This document shows positions 19,022 to 32,500 of a stretch of 41,850 nt of DNA, one piece after another (position 1 is the first letter of the stretch; each line of letters begins with the position of its first letter). The position numbers and the translations under genes are program-made. This DNA comes from Candidatus Riflebacteria bacterium HGW-Riflebacteria-2 (lineage in GTDB: Bacteria > Muiribacteriota > Ozemobacteria > Ozemobacterales > Ozemobacteraceae): contig PGYA01000038.1 of assembly GCA_002839435.1 (NCBI GenBank), positions 11,164-53,013 on the forward strand. Reading direction: 5' to 3'. The notes below the pieces were generated by a model. The model searched no databases, was not told where the DNA came from, and worked only from the letters and a program-made list of their open reading frames with translations.

Positions 19022-21751
19022 ATGAAAATAGAAATCAGGATCTGGATATTGTTGTTGATGGTTTTTGCCGTTTTACCATCAGGAGCTGTTGAGCTTAATG
19101 ACGTGTATCGCCAGCTTGGCGACTACAAGATTGTTGCGACCAGCGGAATTCGTCTTTACTACCCAGTCTCAGCCGAAAAGGCAATACCCAGGGTCATTGA
19201 TCGTTTTGCCCGGGTGCGCATAAATCTGCTGAATTCTTTTCCCGGTCAGGCCAATTTTGAAGCTACGGTCATTCTCAACGACCATGACGATCGCATCAGC
19301 AGTTCGAGCGATGCCGAGTTTGACTGGATCAACCTCGGCCTGTTCGAAGAGATCGGCGTGCTTTCGACGCGCGCTTACTCGCTCGAGAAGCGCTTCGCCA
19401 TGAGCCTTGCCAATATCATGATACTGCGCACGCTGGCGGCATCGAGTAATTCCTGGCGGCGAAAATTGGCTGTCATAGCGGTGCCGCAGTGGTTTATGGA
19501 CGGGCTCGCGCTCAAGTATGCCTTTCCCCTCGACTCGATTCACTTCAGTCGCCTGCTCGATATGGCTCGTCAGGATCGCCTTTATTCGCTGGATCAGCTG
19601 AGTACGATTCTCAGTCAGCCGACGATGATTCAAGAAGAGATGCGGTTTCAGGCGCACAGCATGTTTGAGTTCTGGTCTAAAAAATACGGTGAAGATGCGT
19701 CACTCAATGTGTTGAAGAGCATCATGCGTCGGCCCGGCGAATTCAACCGCAAGTTCCGCGAGCATTACGGCGTGAGTTTGAATGATGCTTACAACGCCTA
19801 TCGCGCCTATGTTTGCGAGAAATGCAACGAATTCAAGGAAAAGGCTGAAGCTCAGGTTTTTGAAATTGAAGATCGCGAAATTGGCGGCCATTTTTTCAGG
19901 TCGCTGCGCCACCTGTCGCCAGATGAGCGGGTATGGGTATCATCGCGGCGCTACAGCACCGAAACTTACGACCTGTTTTATCAGAAGAACGGCAGAAAGC
20001 CGGTTGTTCTGCTCAAAAATGTGCACCCGCTTCTGCTCGTCGATGAATTCAGTCGAGAGATTTATCTCGGCAGATATACGGTAAACAGCGATAGGCAGCG
20101 CAGTCTTGGGTTGTACTCGGTAACTCCCGAGGGCAGAAGCCGCTGCCTGGTTAATGCCAAGGGCAGCTTCAAGCCACTCGGCAAACAGTTTGGTCGCATT
20201 TTTTATACTTCGATCAGCAGTGGCATTACCCGTGTAATGTCGGTAGACCCTGAGTTCAAGAACTCTACCCGGGTTGAATATACTTTCCCTTTGGCGGTGC
20301 ATCCGCTCGACCTGGCTTTGAGCAAGTCCTGTCGCGAACTGTTTTACACCGTAGAAACTTCTGATTTCAAGAAGCGTCTGGTTGTAGTATCGATCAAGGA
20401 TGACGATAAGGAGGAGAAGCCGATAGAGCTCTATGCTTCGGCCGGTGACATTGGCAGCCTGCTGTTTGCTGATGACAAAATCTGGTTTGCCGGCGAACTC
20501 GATTTCTATACAAGACAGCTTTTTTCACTCGATCTCGATAGTTTCAGGCTGAAAAAATGGACTCAGTTGCCTGGTGGCGTCTGGGATATAAATTTTCACA
20601 ACGACCAGATCGAGCTGGTAACCCTTAACCGCGGCGAATTCTGGAAAACTTCAATTTCACAGCAGGAGACGATTTACGACACCATGCAGGTTGCGCGTCC
20701 GGTCGAAACCGATGTTCCCGAGCTCAACCCGGTGCGTGGCGAGAAATACCGCAGCGAATTTCACACTAGTTACTGGAAACCCCTGCTGTCAGAAGATGAA
20801 GAAGGCTATGTGTTTGGGATCTACAGTTATCGCACTGACCGCCTCGGGCGCAGCAACATCGTTATTGCGCCGCAGTATGGTATCGAGAGCAAGAACTGGG
20901 GTTACATGGGGTCGCTCATGCAGAGGTTCGACCAGTTCAAGGTCACCGCTTCGATTGTCGATACAGTCCGCGAAAAAAGCTATCTCGACCAGGATTATTT
21001 CGAGGGCAGCCGGGCAAAAGTGGTTGACATCCAGTATCCACTCACCCTGTCGACTACTGTTTCTGTTGGCATGGATCTGACTGAGCGCCGCATCGCAAAG
21101 TATCCTGACCCGGTTACCGGGCCGCTGCCGACAATCGGCAAGGATCATTCATTTTACGGCCGCATAAATCACCGGGCGATACGCACTGAACCTTATTATC
21201 AGGTGTTTCCGCGGCGTGGTCGCACAGTGACTGCCCAATATAAACGTGGCAACGAGGTTTTTGGCGGCGAGATGAATTACGACAGCATGTCGTTGCGCTG
21301 GAACGAGCATTTTCCGGTCAACCGTGCCTGGGTGCTGACTGCCCGCTCTTTTGTCGCCGAAGACGACAAGGAAAATAACGTTCGGCGACCCGATGACCTC
21401 AGCCTGGGTGGCACTGACTTTATGCGTGCTTTCGACAGCTCGTATAAAGATGGCGACTCATTGCGGGCTTTTGCACTGCATCTCGGCCGGCCGATCAAAC
21501 TGCGCTTGCCGCGTTTCATGAGCTGGGTATATAATGAATTCATGATCGCCGAAGCCTTCTGGGAAATGGGCGATGTCAAGAATCAGGGCCGCTTCAAATG
21601 GCGATACGATCGTGGTATCGAGTTGCGCAGCCAGTTGCTGCTGTTCAAGCGAATTCCGATCATTGTGCGTGTTGGCTATGCTCGCCAGAACGGATTTGAT
21701 CAGGACAACACCTACATTGCGGTCGATTCGGATGTCGCCGGTTTCCTGTGA
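19022..21751 (+). CDS. Exported peptidase-MA-like / beta-propeller / barrel-like protein
   Basis: 909 residues with a signal peptide (ILLLMVFAVLPSGAVE). Residues ~30-265 resemble the peptidase MA (gluzincin-like) family: VPQWFMDGLALKYAF, QAHSMFEFWSKKYGEDASL and FREHYGVSLNDAYNAYRAYV fit its standard blocks. However, the segment where HExxH should lie reads SLANIMILRTLAAS, so zinc catalysis appears lost. Residues ~280-570 look like TolB/propeller blades (SPDERVWVSSRRY). The C-terminal ~300 residues alternate aromatic and polar residues as in an outer-membrane beta-barrel. AGAGG 11 bases ahead of the ATG supports the start, 19 bp after dnaE. The role is unknown; surface exposure is inferred. Confidence 0.7.
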   Translation: MKIEIRIWILLLMVFAVLPSGAVELNDVYRQLGDYKIVATSGIRLYYPVSAEKAIPRVIDRFARVRINLLNSFPGQANFEATVILNDHDDRISSSSDAEFDWINLGLFEEIGVLSTRAYSLEKRFAMSLANIMILRTLAASSNSWRRKLAVIAVPQWFMDGLALKYAFPLDSIHFSRLLDMARQDRLYSLDQLSTILSQPTMIQEEMRFQAHSMFEFWSKKYGEDASLNVLKSIMRRPGEFNRKFREHYGVSLNDAYNAYRAYVCEKCNEFKEKAEAQVFEIEDREIGGHFFRSLRHLSPDERVWVSSRRYSTETYDLFYQKNGRKPVVLLKNVHPLLLVDEFSREIYLGRYTVNSDRQRSLGLYSVTPEGRSRCLVNAKGSFKPLGKQFGRIFYTSISSGITRVMSVDPEFKNSTRVEYTFPLAVHPLDLALSKSCRELFYTVETSDFKKRLVVVSIKDDDKEEKPIELYASAGDIGSLLFADDKIWFAGELDFYTRQLFSLDLDSFRLKKWTQLPGGVWDINFHNDQIELVTLNRGEFWKTSISQQETIYDTMQVARPVETDVPELNPVRGEKYRSEFHTSYWKPLLSEDEEGYVFGIYSYRTDRLGRSNIVIAPQYGIESKNWGYMGSLMQRFDQFKVTASIVDTVREKSYLDQDYFEGSRAKVVDIQYPLTLSTTVSVGMDLTERRIAKYPDPVTGPLPTIGKDHSFYGRINHRAIRTEPYYQVFPRRGRTVTAQYKRGNEVFGGEMNYDSMSLRWNEHFPVNRAWVLTARSFVAEDDKENNVRRPDDLSLGGTDFMRAFDSSYKDGDSLRAFALHLGRPIKLRLPRFMSWVYNEFMIAEAFWEMGDVKNQGRFKWRYDRGIELRSQLLLFKRIPIIVRVGYARQNGFDQDNTYIAVDSDVAGFL

Positions 21752-21788
21752 GCCTGGCCTCTGATCGATAAAGGATGATAAGTCATAC

Positions 21789-22706
21789 ATGAAACAACGC
21801 ACATTCATCGTTCTTTTGTTTTTACTTTCAGCATCAGTTCTGCACGCTTTCGACTTTAAGAGTCAGTTGAAGGAAGGCGCCCGCCAGATTTTAGCGCAGA
21901 TGTCGCAGCGGCTGAGTGCTGCTGAGCTGGGCACTCTGCCTGCCGGTTTTGAAATAATCGAGGGGGCCACCTATCGCGGCTTCAAGGTTCATCAGGGTAA
22001 GCTCGAAATTCGAGTGCATACCTGGAACGACGACACTGGTCTACTTGAAAATTTCCAGCGCAGTGAAGAAGAGGGTTCTAATATAGTGGCCGCAGTTAAT
22101 GGCACTTTTTTTTCGAGCCGTGGGGTACTCGGTTCAGTAGTCAGTGATGGCGGCATTCCGGCTGCTCTCCATCAATCGCCCGGTAAGCTGTCGCGCTGTT
22201 TTGTCGCTTCTTTTCGCGGTGAGAAGGATCGCCAGACCTGGTATCTTGGCGAGACCAGCCTCACCGGTGGCGACCTTCTCGGACTGGGCTTCAAGGAACG
22301 CGGCTGGTTCAACATCTCCGGCGTATTTTCCAGTCATTGCGATAATCTTCTCGGTGGTGGTGGCTGGATTCTGCGTGAGCGCAAGGCTGCGCACATGGAA
22401 GCCTACGAGCGCCAGCGCTTTCGTTTTGCCAAAGCCGATCAGAAAAGTCGCAAGACGGTAATAGCACAGGATTCTGAGCGCAATCTCTATTTTCTCGTTT
22501 TTGAGACCGGCAACACCTTTTCTCAGGTGGCCCGCACTCTGGTTAAAGATCCGGTTTTTGCTGATGTGCGCGAGGCGATATTCCTCGACGGCGGCTCATC
22601 ATCGGCAATCGTGGTCAAAGGCAAATATCTGGTGCCGCCGCTGTACATGGTCGATCGCGCCCGCTTTTCCTGCATACAGATTCTCGTTCCCGAGCTCACC
22701 TGGTAA
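21789..22706 (+). CDS. Secreted phosphodiester glycosidase (NAGPA-like) domain protein
   Basis: 305 residues with a signal peptide (IVLLFLLSASVLHA). The body matches the phosphodiester glycosidase / NAGPA domain: VAAVNGTFFSSRGVLGSVVSDG near residues 100-120, GNTFSQVARTL near 243-253 and the hallmark IFLDGGSSSAIVVKGK near 264-280. This family includes the human uncovering enzyme for mannose-6-phosphate, and bacterial members are generally exported, often acting on cell-wall or exopolysaccharide sugars. The substrate here is unknown. It follows the barrel-like protein by 37 bp on the same strand, so both may act in the envelope. Confidence 0.8.
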   Translation: MKQRTFIVLLFLLSASVLHAFDFKSQLKEGARQILAQMSQRLSAAELGTLPAGFEIIEGATYRGFKVHQGKLEIRVHTWNDDTGLLENFQRSEEEGSNIVAAVNGTFFSSRGVLGSVVSDGGIPAALHQSPGKLSRCFVASFRGEKDRQTWYLGETSLTGGDLLGLGFKERGWFNISGVFSSHCDNLLGGGGWILRERKAAHMEAYERQRFRFAKADQKSRKTVIAQDSERNLYFLVFETGNTFSQVARTLVKDPVFADVREAIFLDGGSSSAIVVKGKYLVPPLYMVDRARFSCIQILVPELTW

Positions 22707-22738
22707 AGCAATTTTAAACAGATTCCTGGAGGCGCCGA

Positions 22739-24535
22739 ATGCCCTGGTTTGAATATCCGGCCCTGTCTTTTCGTGGTCGCAGTTACCAGCCGCCTGGCGA
22801 CCGGCGGCGCAGTGAATATGACGTTGTAATCATAGCGGGCGACGCTTACGTCGATCACCCGTCATTTGCTGCCGCTGTGATCTGCCGCCGCCTGCAGCAG
22901 CTTGGCCTGAGTGTTGCCATAATTGCGCAGCCAGACTGGAATTCAGACGCTGATTTTACGGCCTGGGGCCGCCCCCGCCTGTTTTTTGCCGTGGCGCCTG
23001 GCGCCATGGACAGCATGGTCGCCAACTATACCGCCAGCCGAATGCCGCGCGGTCGCGACCGTCTGTCGCCGGGCGATCGACCGGGTTTGCGCCCGAAACG
23101 CGCAGTGCAGATCTACGTTCAGAAAATCAGACAGCTGTATGGTGATGTCGGTGTCGTCATAGGCGGCATAGAGGCATCATTGCGGCGGTTCGTGCACTAC
23201 GATTTCTGGGAAGACCGTCTGCGCGACCCGATTCTGGTAGATGCGCATGCCGATCTGCTGGTTTATGGCATGGCTGAGGCCGTGCTGCCCAAGGTTATCG
23301 ACTGGTTCAAGCAGAGGCAGGCCGGAGCCTCACTGCCGCCGCCAGTTGCCCAGACCTGCGTCAGAGTTAAACATGACAGCTGGCGCGAATGGCTCAAAGA
23401 AGGTTTCGAGCTGCTGCCAGACGTGGCGGCCTGTCGCCAGGATCGTGCCGTATTCATGCAACTATCGAAGATTATCGATAATTCGGTGCGGCCGGGCGGC
23501 AAAATTCTGATACAGCAGCATCCCAAGGGTGACATCATCTGCTTTCCACCTGAGCGCAGCGATTTTATCTCTGAAGCACAGATCATGGGAACACTCGATT
23601 TTAACCGGCGCGCGCACCCGTTATACGCTGAGCCGGTTGCCGGGCTCGAGCCGGTGCAGTTCTCGGTGCAGTCCCACCGCGGCTGTCTTGGCACCTGCAC
23701 TTTTTGCGCGCTCTCGCTGCACCAGGGTCGCATGATCAGGTCGCGCACGCAACACAGCATTCTCGCCGAGATCGCAAAATTTCCGCAGCACCCGGATTTT
23801 AAGGGCGTTATACCCGATGTCGGCGGGCCATCGGTCAATATGTATGGCTGGGAATGCAGCCAGGACGGCTGTGACAGTCGCATGTGTATTTATCCTGCTA
23901 CTTGCCGAAACCTGATCAACAGTCTCAAACCATTGCGTGACCTGCTGCAGGCTGCGGCCGCCGTGCCTGGCGTCAAAAAAGTCTTTGTCGGTTCAGGGAT
24001 TCGCTACGACCTCGTTCGACCTGATGAATGGGATCTCTTTAAATACATTGTGTTTAACCACGTGTCAGGCCAACTGAAAGTGGCTCCCGAGCACTTCGCT
24101 AAACCGGTGCTGGCACTGATGCGCAAAGGCGAAAACGCCGATTTTGCCGGCTTTGCCGCGCGTTTCTATCAGAGCTGCCGTGAAGCTGACAAAAAGCTGT
24201 TTCTGGTGCCTTATCTGATGACTGCCTTTCCCGGTTCAGATTCGGCAGACCAGTTACTGGCCGACAAGATCAAAGAGTTGAACCTTGTGCACGAACAGTT
24301 GCAGGAGTTCACGCCGACGCCTGGCAGTCTTGCTACTGCCATGTATTACACTGGCTTCGATCTTTCTGGCAAGGCGATTCGCGTAGCCAGAAACCACTCA
24401 GACCGCATGAAGGCGCGCAATCAGATACAGGGTCATTCTACCGGTGAAAATGACAAACAGGCCAGGCGTTCGGGCAACAGAAATTCCGGGCATACCAGGT
24501 TTGACAAGAGCCATAAACATAAGAAGCGGACATGA
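22739..24535 (+). CDS. ygiQ: YgiQ family radical SAM protein
   Basis: 598 residues. The N terminus (YDVVIIAGDAYVDHPSFAAAVI) is the characteristic YgiQ B12-binding-like start. The radical SAM cluster motif is Cys316-x3-Cys320-x2-Cys323 (GCLGTCTFCAL). Further family blocks are IGGIEASLRRFVHYDFWEDRLR, VGSGIRYDL and LKVAPEH. The C-terminal ~45 residues are a low-complexity basic tail ([14 protein letters not shown]). GGAGGC six bases ahead of the ATG supports the start. Radical SAM enzymes use [4Fe-4S] and S-adenosylmethionine to start radical chemistry; the reaction of YgiQ proteins is not settled. The stop overlaps the next start (ATGA). Confidence 0.93.
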   Translation: MPWFEYPALSFRGRSYQPPGDRRRSEYDVVIIAGDAYVDHPSFAAAVICRRLQQLGLSVAIIAQPDWNSDADFTAWGRPRLFFAVAPGAMDSMVANYTASRMPRGRDRLSPGDRPGLRPKRAVQIYVQKIRQLYGDVGVVIGGIEASLRRFVHYDFWEDRLRDPILVDAHADLLVYGMAEAVLPKVIDWFKQRQAGASLPPPVAQTCVRVKHDSWREWLKEGFELLPDVAACRQDRAVFMQLSKIIDNSVRPGGKILIQQHPKGDIICFPPERSDFISEAQIMGTLDFNRRAHPLYAEPVAGLEPVQFSVQSHRGCLGTCTFCALSLHQGRMIRSRTQHSILAEIAKFPQHPDFKGVIPDVGGPSVNMYGWECSQDGCDSRMCIYPATCRNLINSLKPLRDLLQAAAAVPGVKKVFVGSGIRYDLVRPDEWDLFKYIVFNHVSGQLKVAPEHFAKPVLALMRKGENADFAGFAARFYQSCREADKKLFLVPYLMTAFPGSDSADQLLADKIKELNLVHEQLQEFTPTPGSLATAMYYTGFDLSGKAIRVARNHSDRMKARNQIQGHSTGENDKQARRSGNRNSGHTRFDKSHKHKKRT

Positions 24536-25223
24536 GTAAATACACGGATATGCGACGGTTGCTGCTCGAAAACGAGCGTTGCTACGTTGATGAAATTCAC
24601 CGTCTCGACCATGATCCGAAAGTCAGGCTGCTGCCGGAAAATGCGATAGAGAAGGGTGGTGGCTGGCTTTTTCTGCCGGCTGAAACGGGCAGTGGCGACT
24701 GGAACATCGCGCGTATGCTGGGGCAGGGGAGCGAAGCATTAAAAGCACTGACATTGCTGCCGGCCGCCGAAACCCATCTGCTGGTGCCGCCGAAGTTCGC
24801 TGAACTTTTTGCTGCTGCATATGCTGCGCAGACTCCGCTGCTTTACTTTGAGGGCCGCGTTGCGCCGGCGCATGCTTTACCAGATGCGTCGGTTGATCTA
24901 ACCTCTTTGCAGGCCGGTCTGCAGTTGCAAAGCCGCCGCGCTGGTGCTGACTTTGCTTTTTATCTGTTGCTCGAAGGCCAGATTCAGGGCTATATCAAGG
25001 CGATTCATCTGACGCCAAACCATGTCGAGGTATACATCGAGGTGCAGCCCGCCATGCGGCAGCGCGGCTTCGGCGAATACCTGCTGCGTGAGGCTTTAAA
25101 AGAGGCGGCCAATACTGGCCGGTCCCTGGTTTACACCGTCGATGCAGAGAACGTCGCTTCGCTGACTCTGGCGCGCAAAGCTGGTTTGCAGCAGTTTATG
25201 CAGCTCGCCCGTTTCCTGCGACC

Positions 25224-25251
<28 letters not shown>
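24532..25251 (+). CDS. GNAT family N-acetyltransferase
   Basis: 239 residues. The C-terminal ~120 residues carry a GNAT fold. [20 protein letters not shown] (about residues 164-183) is the acetyl-CoA-binding motif A with Q/RxxGxG/A, followed by [17 protein letters not shown], the usual Asn-Ala-Ser helix region. The N-terminal half (~1-120) is not recognised and may be a substrate-recognition domain. It starts in the ATGA overlap with ygiQ and ends with a 28-bp overlap of the convergent trpB gene. Substrate unknown. Confidence 0.8.
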
Positions 25252-26468
<1,217 letters not shown>

Positions 26469-26577
26469 AGCCTTCTCCTCTATCGTTCGTGCATTATCCG
26501 ACGCAGCCGCGCCCGAAAAATGTCATGAGTTAATAACACAATTCCGCCAGCAATACAAACCATCTTTTGTGGTGGGG

Positions 26578-29500
26578 TCAGGTGAGGCGGTAGAGTTTGA
26601 GGGTGGCGGATTTGCCTTTGAGCGCGGCCTCTGAGTGTAGCTCAAAACTGGCGGTATTAGAGAGGCCGCTGACGAAGTCGTGTGAGAACAGGCAGCGCTG
26701 TTGTGGCAGTTTTTCGGCTTCTTTTTCGATGCGGGCGCTGACGTTGACGGCGTCGCCAATGATGGTAAAGTCGCGCTTTGCCCCGAAGCCGAGCATGCCG
26801 CTGATGACTTCGCCGGCGTTAACTCCTATGGCGACGGGAAACTGCAATTCGCCGGCTGATTCAGCCTGCATTATCGCACGTGCTGCCTTGATTGCCGACT
26901 GGCGCGCAGCCGGGCCGTTGCCGCCATCGGCCGCAAACACGCCGAGAATCTTGTCGCCCATGAGTTTGTCGATGTCGCCATCATTTTCGCTGATGATGCG
27001 GCACAGCATTGCCATCTGTGATTTCAGGCTCTTGAAGAGTTCGGCGCTGCTTTCGCCGCTCAGCCGCCGGGCAAAATCAACGCTGCCGACAAAGATCAGC
27101 ACGAATTCGCGTTTGCTTCCGGTCAGCACCTCGTCAGCGTTGGCGCTGCCAGCCATTGCGCGCTGTGCACTGCGCGACAGCATTTTTCCCATCACTTCTT
27201 TTTCGGCAAGGCCCTTGGCAAAGCGGTCATAAGAGGAACAGAGCTGGCCAAGCTCGTCATTGCGGTCGAGATTTATGCGATAGAAGTAGTTTTGCCGATT
27301 GATGTGCCGCATGCCTTCGCTGAGTGCGCGCACCGGAATCATGATGTCAGAAGAGGTCTGGTAGCCGATCAGCATGAACAGTAGAATCGCCAGCGCCATA
27401 AAATAGTAGAGATATCGTCTGATCGATGCCGTCGCGCTTTCTATTGGCGTTTGCAGCGCGGCGCCAATTAAAAAGCTGTTGAACTGAAGTATGCCGGGGC
27501 GCCCCTCGATGCTGACCCGGGATTGACCGATCTGTCTTTCGCTGGAAACGGGAAAATTCGAGTTTGCTATCCAGGCGGCTTCGCGGAAAAAATTGAGGCC
27601 GGGCACAGGTCTGAATTTGCGCGAAAGCTTGCCATAGCGCTGATATTCTATTGAGCATACGGCAAAATCATCTTGATGATTCTCGGCGATTCTGGTTAAG
27701 TAACCGCCGCGGCTGAAAGACAGCATCCATAATGTCATGAATTCAGGGTCTTCAAGTGAAGGAATGGGGATAATAAAAACTCCGGCTGCACCGGTGGTTA
27801 TTTCGAACTCGACCATTTTACCGATTGCGTTACTCAGCTTAATGTAGGTTTTATCGCCAAAATTCGATCTCAGGCTCTGCATGGCGCCGTCGAAATAAAG
27901 TTCACTTTTAAGATTTTTCATAGATAGATTGTCTGAGCCATTATCACCGGTGATACATGAGCTCAGGTGTCTGCCAATCTGACTCATGACGCTGACGAAA
28001 GTATCTGATTCTGTTTTGACTACCGGGCTGTGGCGAAAATCCAGACTTTGCCTGTTCTGCAGCAGAAAGTTGCGGGCGGTTACGTTGTATTCCCATTTAT
28101 TTTCGGCGTAAATTTCCCTGAAACAGTCGGACATAAACTTGTGCAGATCTGCCTTAGTTTTTTCTGAGCTGGGATTCTGCTCGAGCTGACGCGCCAGTTC
28201 TAGCATGCGTGGTTTTTGGGCAAGGCTCCGAACCTGTCTGGTAATGACCGGGTTGATATAGTACTGTCTGCTTTCGAATTCGTCGAGAAAGCGCTTGATT
28301 TCGAGTCGTTGCTGCTGAACAGCGGCCTGGTGATTTTCGAATATGAAGTAATCGGAAATGAAAGCTACAGTGAGCATTGGAATCAGTGCTGTGAGTAGAA
28401 TCGAAAACACCAGCTTGCTCTGAATCGATCTGGTAAAGGCGGTGGCAGCATATAGTGATCGATAGAAATATGCGAGAGACAGTAGAATCGCCAGGGCAAG
28501 CGCAACGGCGGTTTGTTTGAGATTGTGACTGCCAGTATCGATTCGAGCGGCCGCTACTAGTTTGAATTGTTGGCCGCCCTTTACTATTTCGTCAGTTTCA
28601 ATAAGATAGTTGCTGGTGACGGTGTCTGTATAGGAATCTGCAGAATTAAAAACATCGGATGGGAAACTGCTGCGATGGAACTTTTCACCGCGATCCGATA
28701 CCAGTGCAAGTTCGCAGTCTGAATCGCTGTAAGCGTCTACCAGCAGGCGCGGGTTGCCCGAGGTCTGCTTCTGGTCGATAGAAAACATCAGAATGCCGGC
28801 AATCCTCATCTTTTCTTCGTCTGTTCCGAGCAGCTCGCTGTTATTTGCAGGTGGCGGTTGCGAAAGCATTTCATCTGAAAAGACCCGGTAAAAGTTCCAG
28901 TAAAACAGTTCGCTGCCGCTGTCGCCTTCGATTGGCATGCTGAAGCCAATCTTCTCCGCTGCGAGATGATTTGCGTCGAAGTCGGTGCTGAAAAATTCGC
29001 TCATCTGTCGATCGACAGATTTTTCGACATCGTTACGCTCAAAAGCTTTGAAATAGAGCATCAGAAAGTATGCCAGGCGATGATAAAAATTATGCTGATA
29101 TTCGTTCAGACCAATGGCGACAGCAACATCAGGTGGCGATGAGGCTGTATCTACGAAGTCGGTTGTTGCAAAAACGCGGCGCGGCGATACGCCGATCTGT
29201 TCAAATTCGGCGCTCATCTTCTCGATGCTGGTACTGATAATTCCGGCATCATTCGGCCCGCGCTTGAAATTCAGCCTGTTTTCCGTGGCTTCAAGCAGTT
29301 CTTCCATTTTAAGTTCAAAAGCGACTTTTTCAGCATCTTCAGCCTTGATCTGCCTGATCAGGCGAAAAACTTTTTCTGCAGCGCGGCTATGGCTGAATCT
29401 TGTCATCAGCTGGTTGTCGATAGAGAAACCATAGTAAACGCCAATGGCACAGAAGACGGCGAGAACAGCAAACAAGAGCAGACTCAAGCCCTGGTAACTG

Positions 29501-32500
29501 CTGTGACGAGCTCTCGATGCCCCGGCTGAAGCAGCCATAGAACCAGTCTCTTTTATGTCTTTACTGCTTTCTGCCTGCATTTTCAGAAAATTGCGCGATG
29601 TGTTCGTGCAGAGAGGTGATGCTTCGTTGATGGTATATATCTCTATTTCTTCACGGTCCGGGACTTTGCTGGTATCTGTGTCTTTGAGTAGAGAGGCGAT
29701 TTCGTGGTCGAATGCCAGCGGAAGCGCAGACAGCTTTTTGGTGGCTGCCTCGAGCAGTGCAGCCTTGTGAAAGGCTTCGCTGATTATGCTGTAATCGAGT
29801 CTGGTGTCTTCGCTGCCGACCGATCCGGCGTAGAATATGCCTCTGGCCAGGCCGATTCCAAATGCATAGGTGAAAAGCCCTTTCTTTTGCCGTTCGGCAT
29901 TGATCGCAGCAAGTGTCGCATGCATGCAGACGCCTGCTTTTACAGCGTTTTGGGCAGTAGCCTGCGCACTGTCTTCGTCGAAAACAGCTTCGATAGCATC
30001 GCCGATGAATTTATAAATTCGCCCGCCATTCTCTGAGATAATTTCTGACATGACAGCGAAATGATGGTTGAGCATGTCGGTAATTTCATTGGTTGGTCGG
30101 CTTTCGCAGAGAGTGGTAAAATTTCTGATATCGGAAACCAGTGCGATGCCGGTAAAAGTTCTTGCGTCGTTGTCTGCACGGGTTTCCGAGTCTTTCACCA
30201 GAGCTTCGACTGCATGGTCTGACAATAAGGCTGCGAGGCGTTCGCGTTCCTTGACGCCTTCTGCCATCAGCGCAAATTCACGGGTGAGGCTGCCAAGTTC
30301 GTCGGCCCTTTCCGAATCGAGACTGACGTTATAGTCGCCCATGGTGATACGATCCAGCGCCTGCTTCAATTCTCTGATCGGGTCGAGCAGAAACCTTGCG
30401 GTAAAATAGGCGCATAAAGCTGCAATCAGCAACGAAATTACGATCAGTATGGCAAATATGCGTCGGCGCAGGCTCTCTTCTGCTGCAATATGCTGATGGC
30501 CGGCTATGCCGGCAATGACGATTTCTGAGTTCTGGCCGTATGGCATGGCAACGACCGAAATGCCTGTCAGGTGCTCGTTGGCCGTCCCGCCTCTGGCGAC
30601 TGCCGTTTCTGCTACTCGCGAAATGCTTGAAAAATGCTGGTGAACCAGATCTTCATCTGGTCGCAGGATGATTTTGAGTCCCTGCGGCGTATTTCTGAAA
30701 GCGATGAATGCGTAGTCGGGGAAACTGGTTCTGAAGTTCTCGATCATTTTCTGCAGTGATTGTTCGAAAAGCGTAGCGGTGTCCCAGACGAAGAACAGCA
30801 CAGCCTGAGCGACGCCTCTGATTGAGATGAAGTCGTAGATAATAGTAGCAGCGCCGTCGCCGGTCTGCTGATTTAAACAGAAGTTACGTCTTTTTTCGAT
30901 TTCGATATTGAGATCGTTGCCAGAAACTGCACCATAAGCCTGAGAGCCGAAGGTTTCCTGTTCTGAAACCTCGAATTTCGGCAGTTTTACCCCTGGGTTT
31001 TTGAGTGAATAGCGCCGTCGCAGATTCTCGATAATTGCCGCCCGATACACGCTGAATATATCGGTTAAACGGCTTTCGCTGGCCTCGTCGTTGTGTTGAA
31101 TGCCTTCGCCTTTCAGATCGAGAAGATAAAACCCGAGCAGAGGCAGTGGTAATTCGCGGCCACGAAAATTTTCTATTACCCTTTCCTTTACCAAATCGGC
31201 GTCAGTGCCATTTTGCTCGATAAGTTCCGCCAGACGGGTATCGGTGAACATCTGCCGGGCTGCCGTCTGGTAGTCTTCCTGAATACGCATTTTGCGGGTT
31301 TCGATTTGTCTCAGGCAGCCTTCGAGATTTTCGGCTATCATGTTTTGTGCCGAGCGGCTTGACTGGTAATGGTAGGCGGCCGAACTTACCAGCAGCATGC
31401 CGAGCGGAAAGGTCGCCGCAAGTGAATACAGAATCATGAAGCGCAACGTCAGCCCGGTTTCGAGCCAGCGACCGAGCAGCAGGCCTCGCAGTGAAAGAAG
31501 CAGGCTCAGGGTTACGATCGTCAGGTTGAGAAGTCGCAGCCATTCAGGCGTTGCAGCAGGGTTTGGTGCCTGCGCCAGAAAGACGGTCAGATATTCACAT
31601 TCTTTGCCTATGTAGGTATAAAGGCTGTGGGTGCCCAGCCTGGTTGCAGGCGGTGGGCCATGTGTCACCCAGTGGGCGAGATCTTTGGCAAGCGATCTGA
31701 CCTGCTGGCTACGCCAATCTTTGAATAGAAGTGAATTCTCGAGTTCATCCGTGAGAATTGCCGGTTCGTCAGTGTTTACGACTGGTATAAAGCCTGCCAG
31801 GCCATTGCCGCGCTGCCGGCATTCTTTTAAGGCCAGCCTTTGTGCCGCTTTCTGATTGTCTTCCTCGCTCACGCTGGCAATGAACCAGCCCCAGACGCCA
31901 TAGCCTTTGATTTCGCGGTAATCCCAGAGAAACCAGTGCGGACACCCGTCTCGAAGAATATGGCTGGTTCGCCCTTTCTGGCTGCGGGCAAAGGCCTCGC
32001 TACGCGCGGCCCGGCCAAAGTAGGTCTCGGCCAGCTTGTCACGCTGCTTTCTGATTTCGCTGCTCATTGGCTTGTCGCGATGCTGATCGATCATATAGTC
32101 GAAGATCATCGCCATTGCCCGGCGGCTTTCAACTCGGTCGCTTTTGACGAAAAACAACTCAGCCCCGGCCTCAGACGAATCTTTTTTGAAAATGTGCAGC
32201 TTGTAGCCGGGCGCCAGACTACTGAGGCAATCCTGGCCGGCCGCCGCAATATTCGTGAGCACCTGCTCTTTATCAATGTCGGCAAGCGTTTTGCCGTGCA
32301 ATCGCAGTGCACTCTCAATTTTATCAGAAAGCTGCCCTGCCGCGCGGTTAAGCCGGTATTCAAATGACGAACTGCGGGTCAGCGCCTCGAGTTCCTGTAG
32401 CGCCACTTCGCCATGCGCCCGCTCTTTCCAGTGCAGTTCGATGGATGCCAGAAAATGCAAACCAAGATTGAGCACCGCCAGCGGCAGCAGCAGCATGACA

